From Clostridia bacterium (GTDB lineage: Bacteria; Bacillota; Clostridia; Oscillospirales; Acutalibacteraceae), in NCBI GenBank assembly GCA_017434985.1, contig JAFSFY010000008.1:48237-112236 (forward strand): a stretch of DNA of 64,000 nucleotides, given 5' to 3'. Below, one piece after another: positions 1-7,264 of the stretch. Both the position numbers and the translations under genes were made by a program. The notes below the pieces were generated by a model that was not told where the DNA came from, searched no databases, and worked only from the letters and a program-made list of their open reading frames with translations. The first letter of the stretch is position 1. Each line of letters opens with the position of its first letter.

Positions 1-2
1 CC

Positions 3-173
3 GCTGTGTGGGTAGTGGTGCTCATCGCCCCGGCCATGCAATCGGCAGACAGCGGCGAATTGTTCCTCGCCGGCCTTGCGGGGGTCAAATGGCTCACCGT
101 CGCCATCGTGGCCGCCGTCGGCGCCGCCGTGTTCGGTGTGTTGACCCTTATTTCCAAAAAAATAAGCAAATAA
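3..173 (+). CDS. C-terminal end of a membrane protein (partial)
   Basis: The reading frame enters from the left edge and ends at TAA 171-173, leaving 56 residues. About 20 hydrophobic residues near the C-terminus (around 33-53) form one membrane helix, followed by a short Lys-rich cytosolic tail. No family can be recognised from this remnant. It ends directly before a strong terminator, so it is the last gene of its transcription unit. Confidence 0.6.
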   Translation, partial: AVWVVVLIAPAMQSADSGELFLAGLAGVKWLTVAIVAAVGAAVFGVLTLISKKISK

Positions 174-179
174 AGAAAA

Positions 180-211
180 AACGGCAGAGGACTTGCTCCT
201 CTGCCGTTTTT
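180..211 (+). terminator. Rho-independent terminator overlapping the next promoter
   Basis: Ten-base arms CGGCAGAGGA / TCCTCTGCCG around a 5-base loop, followed by TTTTT. It ends the partial membrane-protein gene. The -35 of the next promoter lies inside its loop and right arm. Confidence 0.85.
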
Positions 212-221
212 GTGTTATAGT
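193..221 (+). promoter_or_regulatory. Sigma-A-type promoter for the esterase pair
   Basis: TTGCTC (193-198), 17-base spacer, TATAGT (216-221). It is embedded in the preceding terminator hairpin and sits about 30 bases before the SASA esterase start. Confidence 0.5.
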
Positions 222-251
222 GATAAAAAACTTGAAAAAGGCGGGATCACC

Positions 252-1034
252 ATGCAACATCAAGCATACGACATTTTTTTGGAAGCGGGACAATCCAACG
301 CAGAAGGCAGCGGTATCGGCCCCGTGACAACCGAATACGTGCCGAACGAGCGCATTTTGTACTTGCGTCCGTCGGTGGATGTGCAAGTCGTTAACAACTG
401 GTTGGAAATCAACTACGACGACGTGCCGTTTATTTACGAAATCGCGGCAGAGCGCCCCTCCGGCGACGATACGGTGGGTGATTTTGCCCTCACCTTTGCC
501 GAAGAATATATCCGCAGCGGTCGCCTTGCAGAGGGTCGAAAGGTACTCATCATCCGCGCGGCTATCGGCGGCACGGGTTTTACACGCAAACACTGGGGTA
601 TGGAAGACCCGCTCTATAAAAAAATGATCGAACTGACCGATTTTGCCTTGGCGCAAAATCCCGAAAACCGCTTGATGGGCTTTTTGTGGCATCAAGGCGA
701 GCACGATGCGGATAACTTTATGCCGCCCGAGGAATACCGCTCGCTGATGAGTGCGTTGGTGGACAGTGTGAAAGCGCGCTACGATAAAACCTTGCCCTTT
801 ATCTGCGGTGGGTTTGCGAACGAATGGGTGCAAAGTTGCCCCGAAAAAGGCGAGCCGATCATGCAAGTGTTGCGCGAACTCGCCGCCGCCCAAAACGGCG
901 CCTACGTGGAAACCGCCGACCTGCCCTCCAACAACCAAACGGTGCACAACAACGACGTGATTCATTTCAGCCGTGAAAGCTTACACAAATTGGGGCGCCG
1001 CTATTTTGAGGCGTATCAGCAGTTGACGAGGTGA
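252..1034 (+). CDS. SASA-type carbohydrate esterase (sialate O-acetylesterase-like)
   Basis: 260 residues. It matches the SASA/DUF303 branch of SGNH hydrolases: block I GQSNAEG at 13-19 with nucleophile Ser15, the WHQGEHD block at 146-152, and a C-terminal DVIHF around His238 as catalytic base. Members remove O-acetyl groups from sialic acid or plant polysaccharides. No signal peptide is visible, so a cytosolic role on imported acetylated sugars is likely. The ATG at 252 follows AAAGGCGGG; an in-frame ATG at 210 lies inside the terminator and was rejected. The stop overlaps a GTG that precedes the next esterase, so the two are translationally close. The substrate is not determined. Confidence 0.8.
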   Translation: MQHQAYDIFLEAGQSNAEGSGIGPVTTEYVPNERILYLRPSVDVQVVNNWLEINYDDVPFIYEIAAERPSGDDTVGDFALTFAEEYIRSGRLAEGRKVLIIRAAIGGTGFTRKHWGMEDPLYKKMIELTDFALAQNPENRLMGFLWHQGEHDADNFMPPEEYRSLMSALVDSVKARYDKTLPFICGGFANEWVQSCPEKGEPIMQVLRELAAAQNGAYVETADLPSNNQTVHNNDVIHFSRESLHKLGRRYFEAYQQLTR

Positions 1035-1039
1035 TCCCG

Positions 1040-2059
1040 ATGAAAACGCGACTTGCTTCCTTGTTGCTTGCGTTATCGTTGTTGACGGGATGCCAAGCGG
1101 CGAATACTCCGCCGCCGAGCACCACCACGACAGCGACCACCACAACCTCAACGGCGACAAGCACGACCACTGCCGAGGGCACGACGACCACGGTTACCGC
1201 CAAACAAACCACGACGACCGCCGTCACCACTTCGACACGCATCACCTACCGAACGCGAACGACGACGACCACCACGACGACCGCCGCCGTCACCACCGAA
1301 ACGGAGGAGATTACCATGACCTCAACCACGCAAGCCACCACGACGACCAAGCAACCGACCACCACGACCGTCAATCCCGACGCACCGCTGGAAGGCAAGA
1401 CGGCTTTGTTTGTCGGTGATTCCATTGCTTACGGTTATGCAACAAACGGTGAGGGATTTGCCCACCACGTGAAAGAAATGTGGGGGCTCGGGCAAGCCCT
1501 CAACGGTGCGGTTAACGGTGCGGAGGTGACCCCGCGCAAAGGCGATACCCAACAATACATTTACAATCAACTGAAAACCTTTACCTTTTGGAAGTTCGAT
1601 TACGTCTTATTGCACGGTGGCGTCAACGACTCGGTCGGCAAGCCAAACTTCCCCGAAGACGTGCCGCTGGGTACACTGTCGGACGACGGCAACTACGACA
1701 CTTCCACCTTTGCGGGTGCACTTGAAAAGGAAATTTCGTTCGCGTTGGAAGCGTGGCCGAATGCCAAGATCGGGTATATCCTCAACTACGACATTACCGA
1801 CCCCATCTACCGTCCGCGGATGAACGAGTACATCGACATGATCCGTAAGGTGTGTGACAAGTGGGACATTCCCACCCTTGATTTGTTTGACGGCAAGTTG
1901 TGTCCCTCGGCGGACGGCAGCAAGCTCGTCACCATCGGTGAACGGTACGACACCACCCACGGCCCCAACGAATTTATGGCCGACCAATTCCACCCCACCG
2001 CCATGGGGTATGAGGTTTTGGCCAAATACATCGGTGAGTTTATGATCTCCTTAGGGTAA
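1040..2059 (+). CDS. Thr-rich SGNH/GDSL hydrolase lipoprotein
   Basis: 339 residues. The N-terminus is a lipoprotein signal with lipobox LLTGC (Cys18). Residues ~27-110 are a low-complexity linker dominated by threonine. The catalytic domain follows: GDS motif (Ser128), GGVND at 193-197 (block III) and DQFHP (Asp315, His318). This is an SGNH hydrolase held outside the membrane on a stalk, probably deacetylating extracellular glycans. It is co-transcribed with the SASA esterase upstream. The ATG at 1040 fits the lipoprotein signal best; an in-frame GTG at 1031 overlaps the upstream stop. The substrate is unknown. Confidence 0.85.
   Translation: MKTRLASLLLALSLLTGCQAANTPPPSTTTTATTTTSTATSTTTAEGTTTTVTAKQTTTTAVTTSTRITYRTRTTTTTTTTAAVTTETEEITMTSTTQATTTTKQPTTTTVNPDAPLEGKTALFVGDSIAYGYATNGEGFAHHVKEMWGLGQALNGAVNGAEVTPRKGDTQQYIYNQLKTFTFWKFDYVLLHGGVNDSVGKPNFPEDVPLGTLSDDGNYDTSTFAGALEKEISFALEAWPNAKIGYILNYDITDPIYRPRMNEYIDMIRKVCDKWDIPTLDLFDGKLCPSADGSKLVTIGERYDTTHGPNEFMADQFHPTAMGYEVLAKYIGEFMISLG
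1118..1372 (+). repeat. ACC/ACG-rich degenerate repeat encoding the Thr stalk
   Basis: A degenerate run of ACN threonine codons within the SGNH lipoprotein gene, broken by Ala, Ser, Val, Lys and Gln. Such stalks are typical spacers or O-glycosylation regions in surface proteins. Confidence 0.7.
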
Positions 2060-2072
2060 TGCATCCTAAAGC

Positions 2073-2112
2073 AAGTCGCCCCGCATCGGTCGATGCGGGG
2101 CGACTGTTTTTT
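2073..2112. terminator. Bidirectional terminator
   Basis: Near-perfect hairpin AGTCGCCCCGCAT / ATGCGGGGCGACT with a T-rich tract on the right. It lies between the convergent SGNH hydrolase and P-type ATPase genes and can serve both. Confidence 0.85.
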
Positions 2113-4762
2113 ATTTGTTTTTGTTCACACTGCGCTGAACGAGTTTGACGATTTCGACAATCGGAATGACGCAGAAGCCGATCGCGATCGCAATCGCGTA
2201 TTCGCCGAGGCCGATGCTTTCAAATCCAAACGCATTCGCGAGGAACGGTACTTCACACACCGCGGTGGTGGCGAGCAGCGAGCCGAGACCCGCGATCCAC
2301 AAGGTCTTGTTTTGGTGACCGATGGTGAACAGACTGCCGCGTTGCGAACGCATATTGAAGCTGTGGAAGATCTCCGCCATCGACATGGTGAGAAACGCCA
2401 TCGTCGTACCGTGAGAACTGTTGGTGATGAGCCAGTTGCCGGTTTCCATAAAGTGACCGACGAAGTAGGACGCGAGCACCAATGCCGCGACCATCACGCC
2501 TTGGTAGGCCACGTCAAAGCCGAGACCGTTCGAGAAAATACCGTCTTTGGGGTTGCGGGGGCGGCGGGACATAATGTTCCGCTCCGCTTTTTCCATACCG
2601 AGCGCGAGCGCGGGGAAACAGTCGGTGACCAGATTGATCCACAGCAGGTGGACGGGTTCAAGAATGGTAAAGCCGAGCAAGGTCGCCACGAAGATGCACA
2701 GCACCTCGCTCATATTGGAGCCGAGCAGGAACTGGATGGCTTTGCGGATGTTGTCGTAGATGCGGCGGCCTTCTTCCACCGCGCCCACGATGGTGGCAAA
2801 GTTATCGTCGGCAAGCACCATATCCGCCACGTTTTTGGTGACGTCGGTGCCCGTGATACCCATGCCCACGCCAATGTCGGCGGATTTGATGGAGGGGGCG
2901 TCGTTGACGCCGTCGCCCGTCATCGCGGTGATATACCCCGCCGCACGCCACGCGTTGACGATGCGGGTCTTGTGTTCGGGTTGCACACGCGCATACACGC
3001 TGATGTTTTGGAACTCGCGAGCGAATTCTTCGTCGCTCATTTCGTTCAGTTGCGAACCCGTGATGGCGCGCAATCCGTCTTCCAAAATGCCGAGTTCACG
3101 CGCAATGGCGGTGGCGGTATCCACGTGGTCGCCCGTGATCATAATGGGGCGAATACCCGCACGGCGGCATTCCACAATAGCAGCGGTCACTTCGGGACGG
3201 ACGGGGTCGATCATACCGCACAGACCCATAAAGCACAGGTCGGTTTCGAGTACGTCGGGCTCGTAGGCGGGTTCGCTGTCCCACACGCGGGTGGCACACG
3301 CCAGCACGCGCAGAGCACGGTCGGCCATTGCCTTGTTGGCGGCCAGAATTTCGGCACGGTACGCGTCGGTCATCGGGGTGGGCACGCCGTCTTTCAGGTA
3401 GTGGGTGCAACGGTCGATGACCACGTCGGGCGCGCCTTTGGTGTACTGCACGCGACCGTTTTCGGTTTGGTGCACGGTGGTCATCATTTTACGAGAGGAG
3501 TCAAACGGCGCTTCGCCGCAGCGAGGATACGCCTTGACCAGGTCGTATTTCTTGAGGTCTTGTTTCGCCGCCCACGCGACCAGGGCGGCCTCGGTGGGTT
3601 CGCCCGTGACGGTGCCGTCGTCGTTGAGTTCGGCGTCACAGCAGAGCGCCATCGCGGTGGCGATGTTCGCTTCGTTTTCGCCGAAGAAATCCACCACCGT
3701 CATTTTGTTTTGGGTGAGAGTACCCGTTTTGTCGGAACAGATGATTTGCGCGCAACCGAGCGTTTCCACCGCGGTCAAGCGACGAATGATGGCGTTGCGC
3801 TTCGACATATTGGTCACGCCGATGGAGAGCACCACCGTGACCACAGCGGCCAAGCCTTCGGGGATGGCGGCCACCGCGAGCGACACCGCGATCATAAAGG
3901 AATCGAGAATGATGCGCACGTCGCCGAGGCCGTTGCGGATGAGTTGCACGCCGAACACCAGCGCACTGATGCCGAGCACCAGCCAGGTGAGGATCTTGGA
4001 CAGTTGACTAAGTTTGATCTGCAACGGGGTTTTGCCTTCTTCGGCTTGTGCGAGCGCGCCCGCGATCTTGCCCATTTCGGTGTCCATACCGGTGGCGGTC
4101 ACCACCGCGGTGCCGCGGCCGTACACCACCGTGCCGCCCATATACACCATATTTTTGCGGTCGCCGAGCGGCACGTCTTTGCCGTCGGTCAAGTTGATGA
4201 GATCAATGAATTTGGTGACGGGCACCGATTCGCCCGTCAACGCGGCTTCTTCCACCTGCAAGCTGGCGCTTTCCAGCAAACGTGCGTCGGCAGGGACGGC
4301 GTCGCCCGCTTCGAGCAAAATGATGTCGCCCACCACGAGGTCTTCGCTGTGGATGACGCAGACACGCCCGTCGCGCAATACTTTGGAGGTGGCGGCAGAC
4401 ATTTCCTGCAACGCTTCGATGGCTTTTTCCGCCTTGCTTTCCTGATACACGCCGAGCACCGCGTTGATGATGACCACCGCCAAAATGATGATGGCATCCG
4501 CGAAACCCTCACTGTGCGCCCCGCTCATCATATTGATGACTTCCAGCACCGTGCTGACCACCGCGGCGGCAAGCAAAATGAGGATCATCGGGTCGGACAG
4601 TTGTTCCAGGAAGCGGCGAAGGAGCGATTTGCCCGGCGCGGCTTCGAGTTTGTTTTTACCGTTTTGTTCCAAGCGGGCGGTGGCTTCGGCGGTGGTGAGA
4701 CCGCCCTCCGTCACGCCGAGCGCTTGCAGGACGGCGGTTTTGTCCTCGGAATAGTACTTCAT
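2111..4762 (-). CDS. P-type cation-transporting ATPase (Ca2+/Mn2+ type)
   Basis: 883 residues, full length for P2A pumps. Seen: actuator TGES (176-179), PEGL in TM4 (301-304), phosphorylation site DKTGT (Asp344), KGAPD (442-446), hinge TGDGVNDAP (615-623) and a SERCA-like TM6 segment NLVTD..PALALG. The family exports Ca2+ or Mn2+ from the cytosol. Start ATG 4762 follows AAAGGAAG. The leader carries a yybP-ykoY manganese riboswitch and terminator, so Mn2+ export is the likely job. This agrees with known riboswitch-controlled P-type ATPases in streptococci and lactococci. Sequence alone cannot separate Ca2+ from Mn2+ specificity. Confidence 0.93.
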   Translation of the reverse strand: MKYYSEDKTAVLQALGVTEGGLTTAEATARLEQNGKNKLEAAPGKSLLRRFLEQLSDPMILILLAAAVVSTVLEVINMMSGAHSEGFADAIIILAVVIINAVLGVYQESKAEKAIEALQEMSAATSKVLRDGRVCVIHSEDLVVGDIILLEAGDAVPADARLLESASLQVEEAALTGESVPVTKFIDLINLTDGKDVPLGDRKNMVYMGGTVVYGRGTAVVTATGMDTEMGKIAGALAQAEEGKTPLQIKLSQLSKILTWLVLGISALVFGVQLIRNGLGDVRIILDSFMIAVSLAVAAIPEGLAAVVTVVLSIGVTNMSKRNAIIRRLTAVETLGCAQIICSDKTGTLTQNKMTVVDFFGENEANIATAMALCCDAELNDDGTVTGEPTEAALVAWAAKQDLKKYDLVKAYPRCGEAPFDSSRKMMTTVHQTENGRVQYTKGAPDVVIDRCTHYLKDGVPTPMTDAYRAEILAANKAMADRALRVLACATRVWDSEPAYEPDVLETDLCFMGLCGMIDPVRPEVTAAIVECRRAGIRPIMITGDHVDTATAIARELGILEDGLRAITGSQLNEMSDEEFAREFQNISVYARVQPEHKTRIVNAWRAAGYITAMTGDGVNDAPSIKSADIGVGMGITGTDVTKNVADMVLADDNFATIVGAVEEGRRIYDNIRKAIQFLLGSNMSEVLCIFVATLLGFTILEPVHLLWINLVTDCFPALALGMEKAERNIMSRRPRNPKDGIFSNGLGFDVAYQGVMVAALVLASYFVGHFMETGNWLITNSSHGTTMAFLTMSMAEIFHSFNMRSQRGSLFTIGHQNKTLWIAGLGSLLATTAVCEVPFLANAFGFESIGLGEYAIAIAIGFCVIPIVEIVKLVQRSVNKNK

Positions 4763-4786
4763 CTGTTTTCTTCCTTTCTGTGAATC

Positions 4787-4815
4787 AAAAAAGGTACAGC
4801 CGCAACGACTGTACC
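4787..4815 (-). terminator. Intrinsic terminator of the Mn riboswitch leader
   Basis: On the minus strand GGTACAG and CTGTACC pair around a 9-base loop, followed by TTTTTT. It sits between the aptamer and the ATPase ribosome binding site, the usual place of a riboswitch expression platform. Confidence 0.8.
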
Positions 4816-4829
4816 CGTGTCCTCTTTCC

Positions 4830-4965
4830 TCTATGCGACACCATGTACAACCGTGCGATCGTGCATGAGTCTCGCAATTTAAAGCAAACCAGACCGAAAC
4901 GGCCAAGGTGTTGATTTGCTCCGCACCGAAACGGTGCGCCTGCTACTCCCTCACTTAAGTTTTGC
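4830..4965 (-). promoter_or_regulatory. yybP-ykoY (manganese) riboswitch
   Basis: The untranslated leader carries the conserved signatures of this class in order: GGGAGTAGC, then TCAACA, then GCGAGACTCATGC, separated by stem arms such as GCACCG/CGGTGC. The class binds Mn2+ and switches on Mn2+ export genes, normally by preventing terminator formation. Here a terminator hairpin follows at 4787-4815. The boundaries are approximate. Confidence 0.8.
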
Positions 4966-4974
4966 TACCGTTTT

Positions 4975-5004
4975 AGTATAGCACCGCCGGTATCTTTTTG
5001 TCAA
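4975..5004 (-). promoter_or_regulatory. Promoter of the P-type ATPase leader
   Basis: TTGACA (4999-5004), 18-base spacer, TATACT (4975-4980) on the minus strand, just upstream of the riboswitch aptamer. The -35 nearly abuts the stop codon of the M14 peptidase. Confidence 0.75.
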
Positions 5005-5008
5005 GTGT

Positions 5009-5911
5009 CTACATCATGAGAGACAACAGCAACATCTCGCGCGCTTTTTCGTAGATCGCGTCAAATTCGGCAAGCGGCAACGGGTTTTGTCCTTTGCCGA
5101 GTTCGATGGTAAACGCAGGACGGTGCATCTCGTCGATAAACCAGTCTTTAAACCCGCCGTGCGAGGCGAGACCCTCGGGGTCGGCGATGCGATAACCCGA
5201 AGCCGAGGACATCACCAGTGCCATAAGCCGCGAAGCGGGCGGGGTGTGCTCGCCGTACCGCCAATAAATTTCTTCGCCTTGACTGTGAAGCGCCACCGCG
5301 TGGCGAAAATCGCCGCGACGACACAGCGCGGTGAGAGCACGGGTTTCGGGTTCGCTTTCGGGAAACGCGCCGCCGAAACGGCGTGCCGACGGACCGACAA
5401 TGCCGTTTTTTTGTTCCTCCTGTTGCAATTGTGCCCAACCTGCGTTAAAATTATGATTGAGATCGACGCCGTTTACGTTGGCTTGCCACAACCCGTGGGT
5501 ATCGCCGCCGAGCGCGCGCACCGTTTCGGCATATTCGGCGGCGGCATCCGCGCCGTAAAGGGCGACCTGCACGCCGTCGGGGTTGACCATCGGCACAAAC
5601 ACCAGACTGCGCCCCGCCATCGCACGGGACATGCGCCATCCGTTCCATTCGCGGCCGCTGTGCAGTGCCGCGGCGATCTCCTCGCACAACCGCAAACACA
5701 CGAGCGACGTGAGCCATTCCTGCGCGTGAAACGCGGCGGCCATCAGTACCCGCTCGCGCCCCATACCGAGCGTGATGCCCCAAATACTGCGGCCGAGCAC
5801 GCTGCGTCCCATCGGCGCGGCGCTGAGACACGGGTACCGCGCGCACAACGCCCCCGTCAATCCGCTGATATATCCGTAATCGGCCTTCGCCGCCTTGACC
5901 AGTTGTTCCAT
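5009..5911 (-). CDS. M14 family zinc carboxypeptidase
   Basis: 300 residues. Zinc-ligand motif FHAQEW gives His62 and Glu65, LNHNF at 151-155 is the substrate-binding region, His209 in ALHSQG is the third zinc ligand, and Glu270 in FTIELG is the catalytic glutamate. These match the gamma-D-glutamyl-meso-DAP peptidase group of M14, which trims muropeptides. No signal peptide is obvious, suggesting cytosolic peptide recycling or a sporulation role. Start ATG 5911 follows AAAAGGGG. Its TAG stop is almost the only TAG terminator in the window. The gene is divergent from the NUDIX gene at 5959. Confidence 0.85.
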   Translation of the reverse strand: MEQLVKAAKADYGYISGLTGALCARYPCLSAAPMGRSVLGRSIWGITLGMGRERVLMAAAFHAQEWLTSLVCLRLCEEIAAALHSGREWNGWRMSRAMAGRSLVFVPMVNPDGVQVALYGADAAAEYAETVRALGGDTHGLWQANVNGVDLNHNFNAGWAQLQQEEQKNGIVGPSARRFGGAFPESEPETRALTALCRRGDFRHAVALHSQGEEIYWRYGEHTPPASRLMALVMSSASGYRIADPEGLASHGGFKDWFIDEMHRPAFTIELGKGQNPLPLAEFDAIYEKAREMLLLSLMM

Positions 5912-5958
5912 TGTTGTCCACCCCTTTTCTACCATCATATAATAAAGGAGCCTTCTTT

Positions 5959-6498
5959 ATGAATCTGACCGAAAAAACCTTAACCGAATCCTATCCGTTT
6001 CGCGGCCGCATCATCAATTTGCGGGTGGACGAAATTGAACTGCCCAACGGTCACCGTTCCGACCGCGAGGTGGTGGAACATCCCGGCGGTGTATGCGTGG
6101 CACCGCTGACCGACGAGGGAGAACTCATTTTCGTGCGGCAATTCCGTTATCCGTACAAGGAAGTGGTGCTCGAACTGCCCGCGGGCAAACGCGACAGAAA
6201 CGGCGAGGACCCGCTCACCTGCGGCAAACGCGAACTGCTGGAAGAAACGGGCGCCACCGCCGCGGAGTATCGGTATTTGGGTCCTCTCTACCCCACGCCG
6301 GGCTATTGTGACGAGGTCATTCATCTGTATTTGGCAAAAGGGCTCACGTTCGGCGACGCGTGTCCCGACGAAGACGAGTTTGTGGAAGTGGAACGCATCC
6401 CATTAGAAGAAGCCGTGCAGATGGTGTTGCGCAATGAGATCCCCGATGCCAAAACCCAAGTGGCGATCATGAAAACGTATTTGTTGTTGCAAAAATAA
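5959..6498 (+). CDS. nudF: ADP-ribose pyrophosphatase, NUDIX family
   Basis: 179 residues. The N-terminal beta domain contains PNGHRSDREVVEHPGG, typical of ADP-ribose pyrophosphatases, followed by the Nudix box with core REL..EETGA. It hydrolyses ADP-ribose to AMP and ribose-5-phosphate. The segment before the box has six rather than five residues between the first Gly and Glu, a small insertion. Start ATG 5959 has AAAGGAG eight bases upstream. It stands alone and ends in the 6501 terminator. Confidence 0.88.
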   Translation: MNLTEKTLTESYPFRGRIINLRVDEIELPNGHRSDREVVEHPGGVCVAPLTDEGELIFVRQFRYPYKEVVLELPAGKRDRNGEDPLTCGKRELLEETGATAAEYRYLGPLYPTPGYCDEVIHLYLAKGLTFGDACPDEDEFVEVERIPLEEAVQMVLRNEIPDAKTQVAIMKTYLLLQK

Positions 6499-6500
6499 GC

Positions 6501-6534
6501 AAAACAGCCGATGACACAAAGTCATCGGCTGTTT
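6501..6534. terminator. Terminator, direct-repeat copy 1
   Basis: A hairpin with 13-base arms (AACAGCCGATGAC / GTCATCGGCTGTT) and ACAAA loop between the convergent nudF and HTH genes. Exactly the same 34 bases occur again at 7068-7101 in the same orientation. Confidence 0.88.
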
Positions 6535-6535
6535 G

Positions 6536-6754
6536 TTATTTTGTAGGATAGGGCGTTTTAACAGTGGTTCTTCCTATCAAGTAATCCACGCTGACCTGAT
6601 AATAATCCGCCAATTTGTCAGCATACTCAAGAGGCAACGGCCGTTCTTCACGCTCGTATTTCGAATACAGCGACTGATCGCACAACAAATAATCGGCCAC
6701 CTGTTTTTGCGTTAAATCCAAATCTTCTCGCAAATCGCGAATGCGCAATTTCAT
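6536..6754 (-). CDS. XRE-family HTH transcriptional regulator
   Basis: 72 residues, almost entirely a Cro/CI helix-turn-helix: LRIRDLREDLDLTQKQVADY, then a recognition helix region LYSKYEREERPLPLEYADKL and the conserved DYLIGRT tail. Start ATG 6754 follows AGGGTG; an upstream ATG at 6775 lacks an RBS. It is divergent from a 67-residue unknown protein. Two inverted repeats in the shared intergenic region look like its operators, so it probably represses itself and the neighbour. The pair is bracketed by identical terminator repeats. Confidence 0.85.
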   Translation of the reverse strand: MKLRIRDLREDLDLTQKQVADYLLCDQSLYSKYEREERPLPLEYADKLADYYQVSVDYLIGRTTVKTPYPTK

Positions 6755-6778
6755 AATTATCACCCTGCCAAGCATACA

Positions 6779-6797
6779 ATAGGACGATACGTCCTAT
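6779..6797. promoter_or_regulatory. Palindromic operator 1
   Basis: Perfect inverted repeat ATAGGACG-ATA-CGTCCTAT, 25 bases before the HTH gene start and touching the -35 of the rightward promoter. A likely binding site of the HTH regulator. Confidence 0.6.
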
Positions 6798-6825
6798 TGA
6801 CTTTTTGGACTATATGTCCTAAAAT
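6797..6825 (+). promoter_or_regulatory. Promoter of the 67-residue ORF with operator 2 in its spacer
   Basis: TTGACT (6797-6802), 17-base spacer, TAAAAT (6820-6825). The spacer contains a second GGAC-TATAT-GTCC half-site pair centred 25 bp from operator 1. Repressor binding would block RNA polymerase directly. Confidence 0.65.
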
Positions 6826-6877
6826 ATGCTTGCTACAGTGCCTTTTTTTACGATAAGGGGTTAAGGGGTGCATTGAC

Positions 6878-7081
6878 ATGGACCATAGTTTGGAAAAATA
6901 CTTAGAAAAATTATCTCCTGCGGAACTAAAAAATGCTTGGTGCTATTACTTGGAGAAAAACAAAGCGGGAGATTACGAATACGAATTGAGTGAAATCTTT
7001 CGAATTCTGCAATCACGCGGAAATACCACCTCTGCTTATGAAGAACGTCCGTTTTGGTTGTATAACGAAAACAGCCGATGA
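6878..7081 (+). CDS. Small unknown protein next to the XRE regulator
   Basis: 67 residues, no recognised family. The composition is charged and helical (LEKYLEKLSPAELKNAWCYY), soluble, without signal peptide. The RBS AAGGGG precedes ATG 6878. Its promoter carries operator-like palindromes shared with the divergent regulator. The last codons and TGA stop lie inside the second copy of the 34-bp terminator repeat, so the reading frame may once have ended elsewhere. It could be the effector of a regulated two-gene cassette; no function is proposed. Confidence 0.55.
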   Translation: MDHSLEKYLEKLSPAELKNAWCYYLEKNKAGDYEYELSEIFRILQSRGNTTSAYEERPFWLYNENSR

Positions 7082-7104
7082 CACAAAGTCATCGGCTGTT
7101 TTTT
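7068..7104 (+). terminator. Terminator, direct-repeat copy 2
   Basis: Identical over 34 bases to 6501-6534, here followed by TTTTTT. It contains the stop codon of the 67-residue ORF. Confidence 0.88.
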
Positions 7105-7125
7105 GCGCTTTTGTTGTAACAGCAT

Positions 7126-7264
7126 AGGCTCCCTCCGGGAGGGAGCTCCCGCGATAGCGGGTGAGGGAGAATGCGTAACAACCGTACTGTACAACCGTGA
7201 AATTGCGCAGGCTCCTTCCACCAACGCTCCGCGTCGGTCCCCCTTCCTCCCGGAGGAAGGCTTT
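7126..7264. repeat. Palindromic MITE-like element
   Basis: A non-coding stretch bounded by two perfect palindromes: GCTCCCTCC-G-GGAGGGAGC (7128-7146) with a following CCCGC-GATA-GCGGG stem at the left, and CCTTCCTCC-C-GGAGGAAGG (7242-7260) at the right. The ends are imperfect inverted repeats of each other. This resembles the short interspersed palindromic elements common in gut Clostridia. The right hairpin plus TTTTT may also stop transcription. Confidence 0.6.

Noticed and set aside
2093..4783. 896-codon open frame antisense to the P-type ATPase
   Set aside because: It is His/Arg/Asp-rich with no family likeness and mirrors the codon bias of the real gene on the other strand, where all ATPase motifs are found.
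4985..5011. TAG as a sense codon at the end of the M14 gene
   Set aside because: Reading through adds only a few codons before TAA and covers the -35 region of the ATPase promoter; the protein is already complete at TAG.
7126..7264. CRISPR array or riboswitch
   Set aside because: There are only two different palindromes, no regular spacer pattern, and no downstream gene on the matching strand to regulate.
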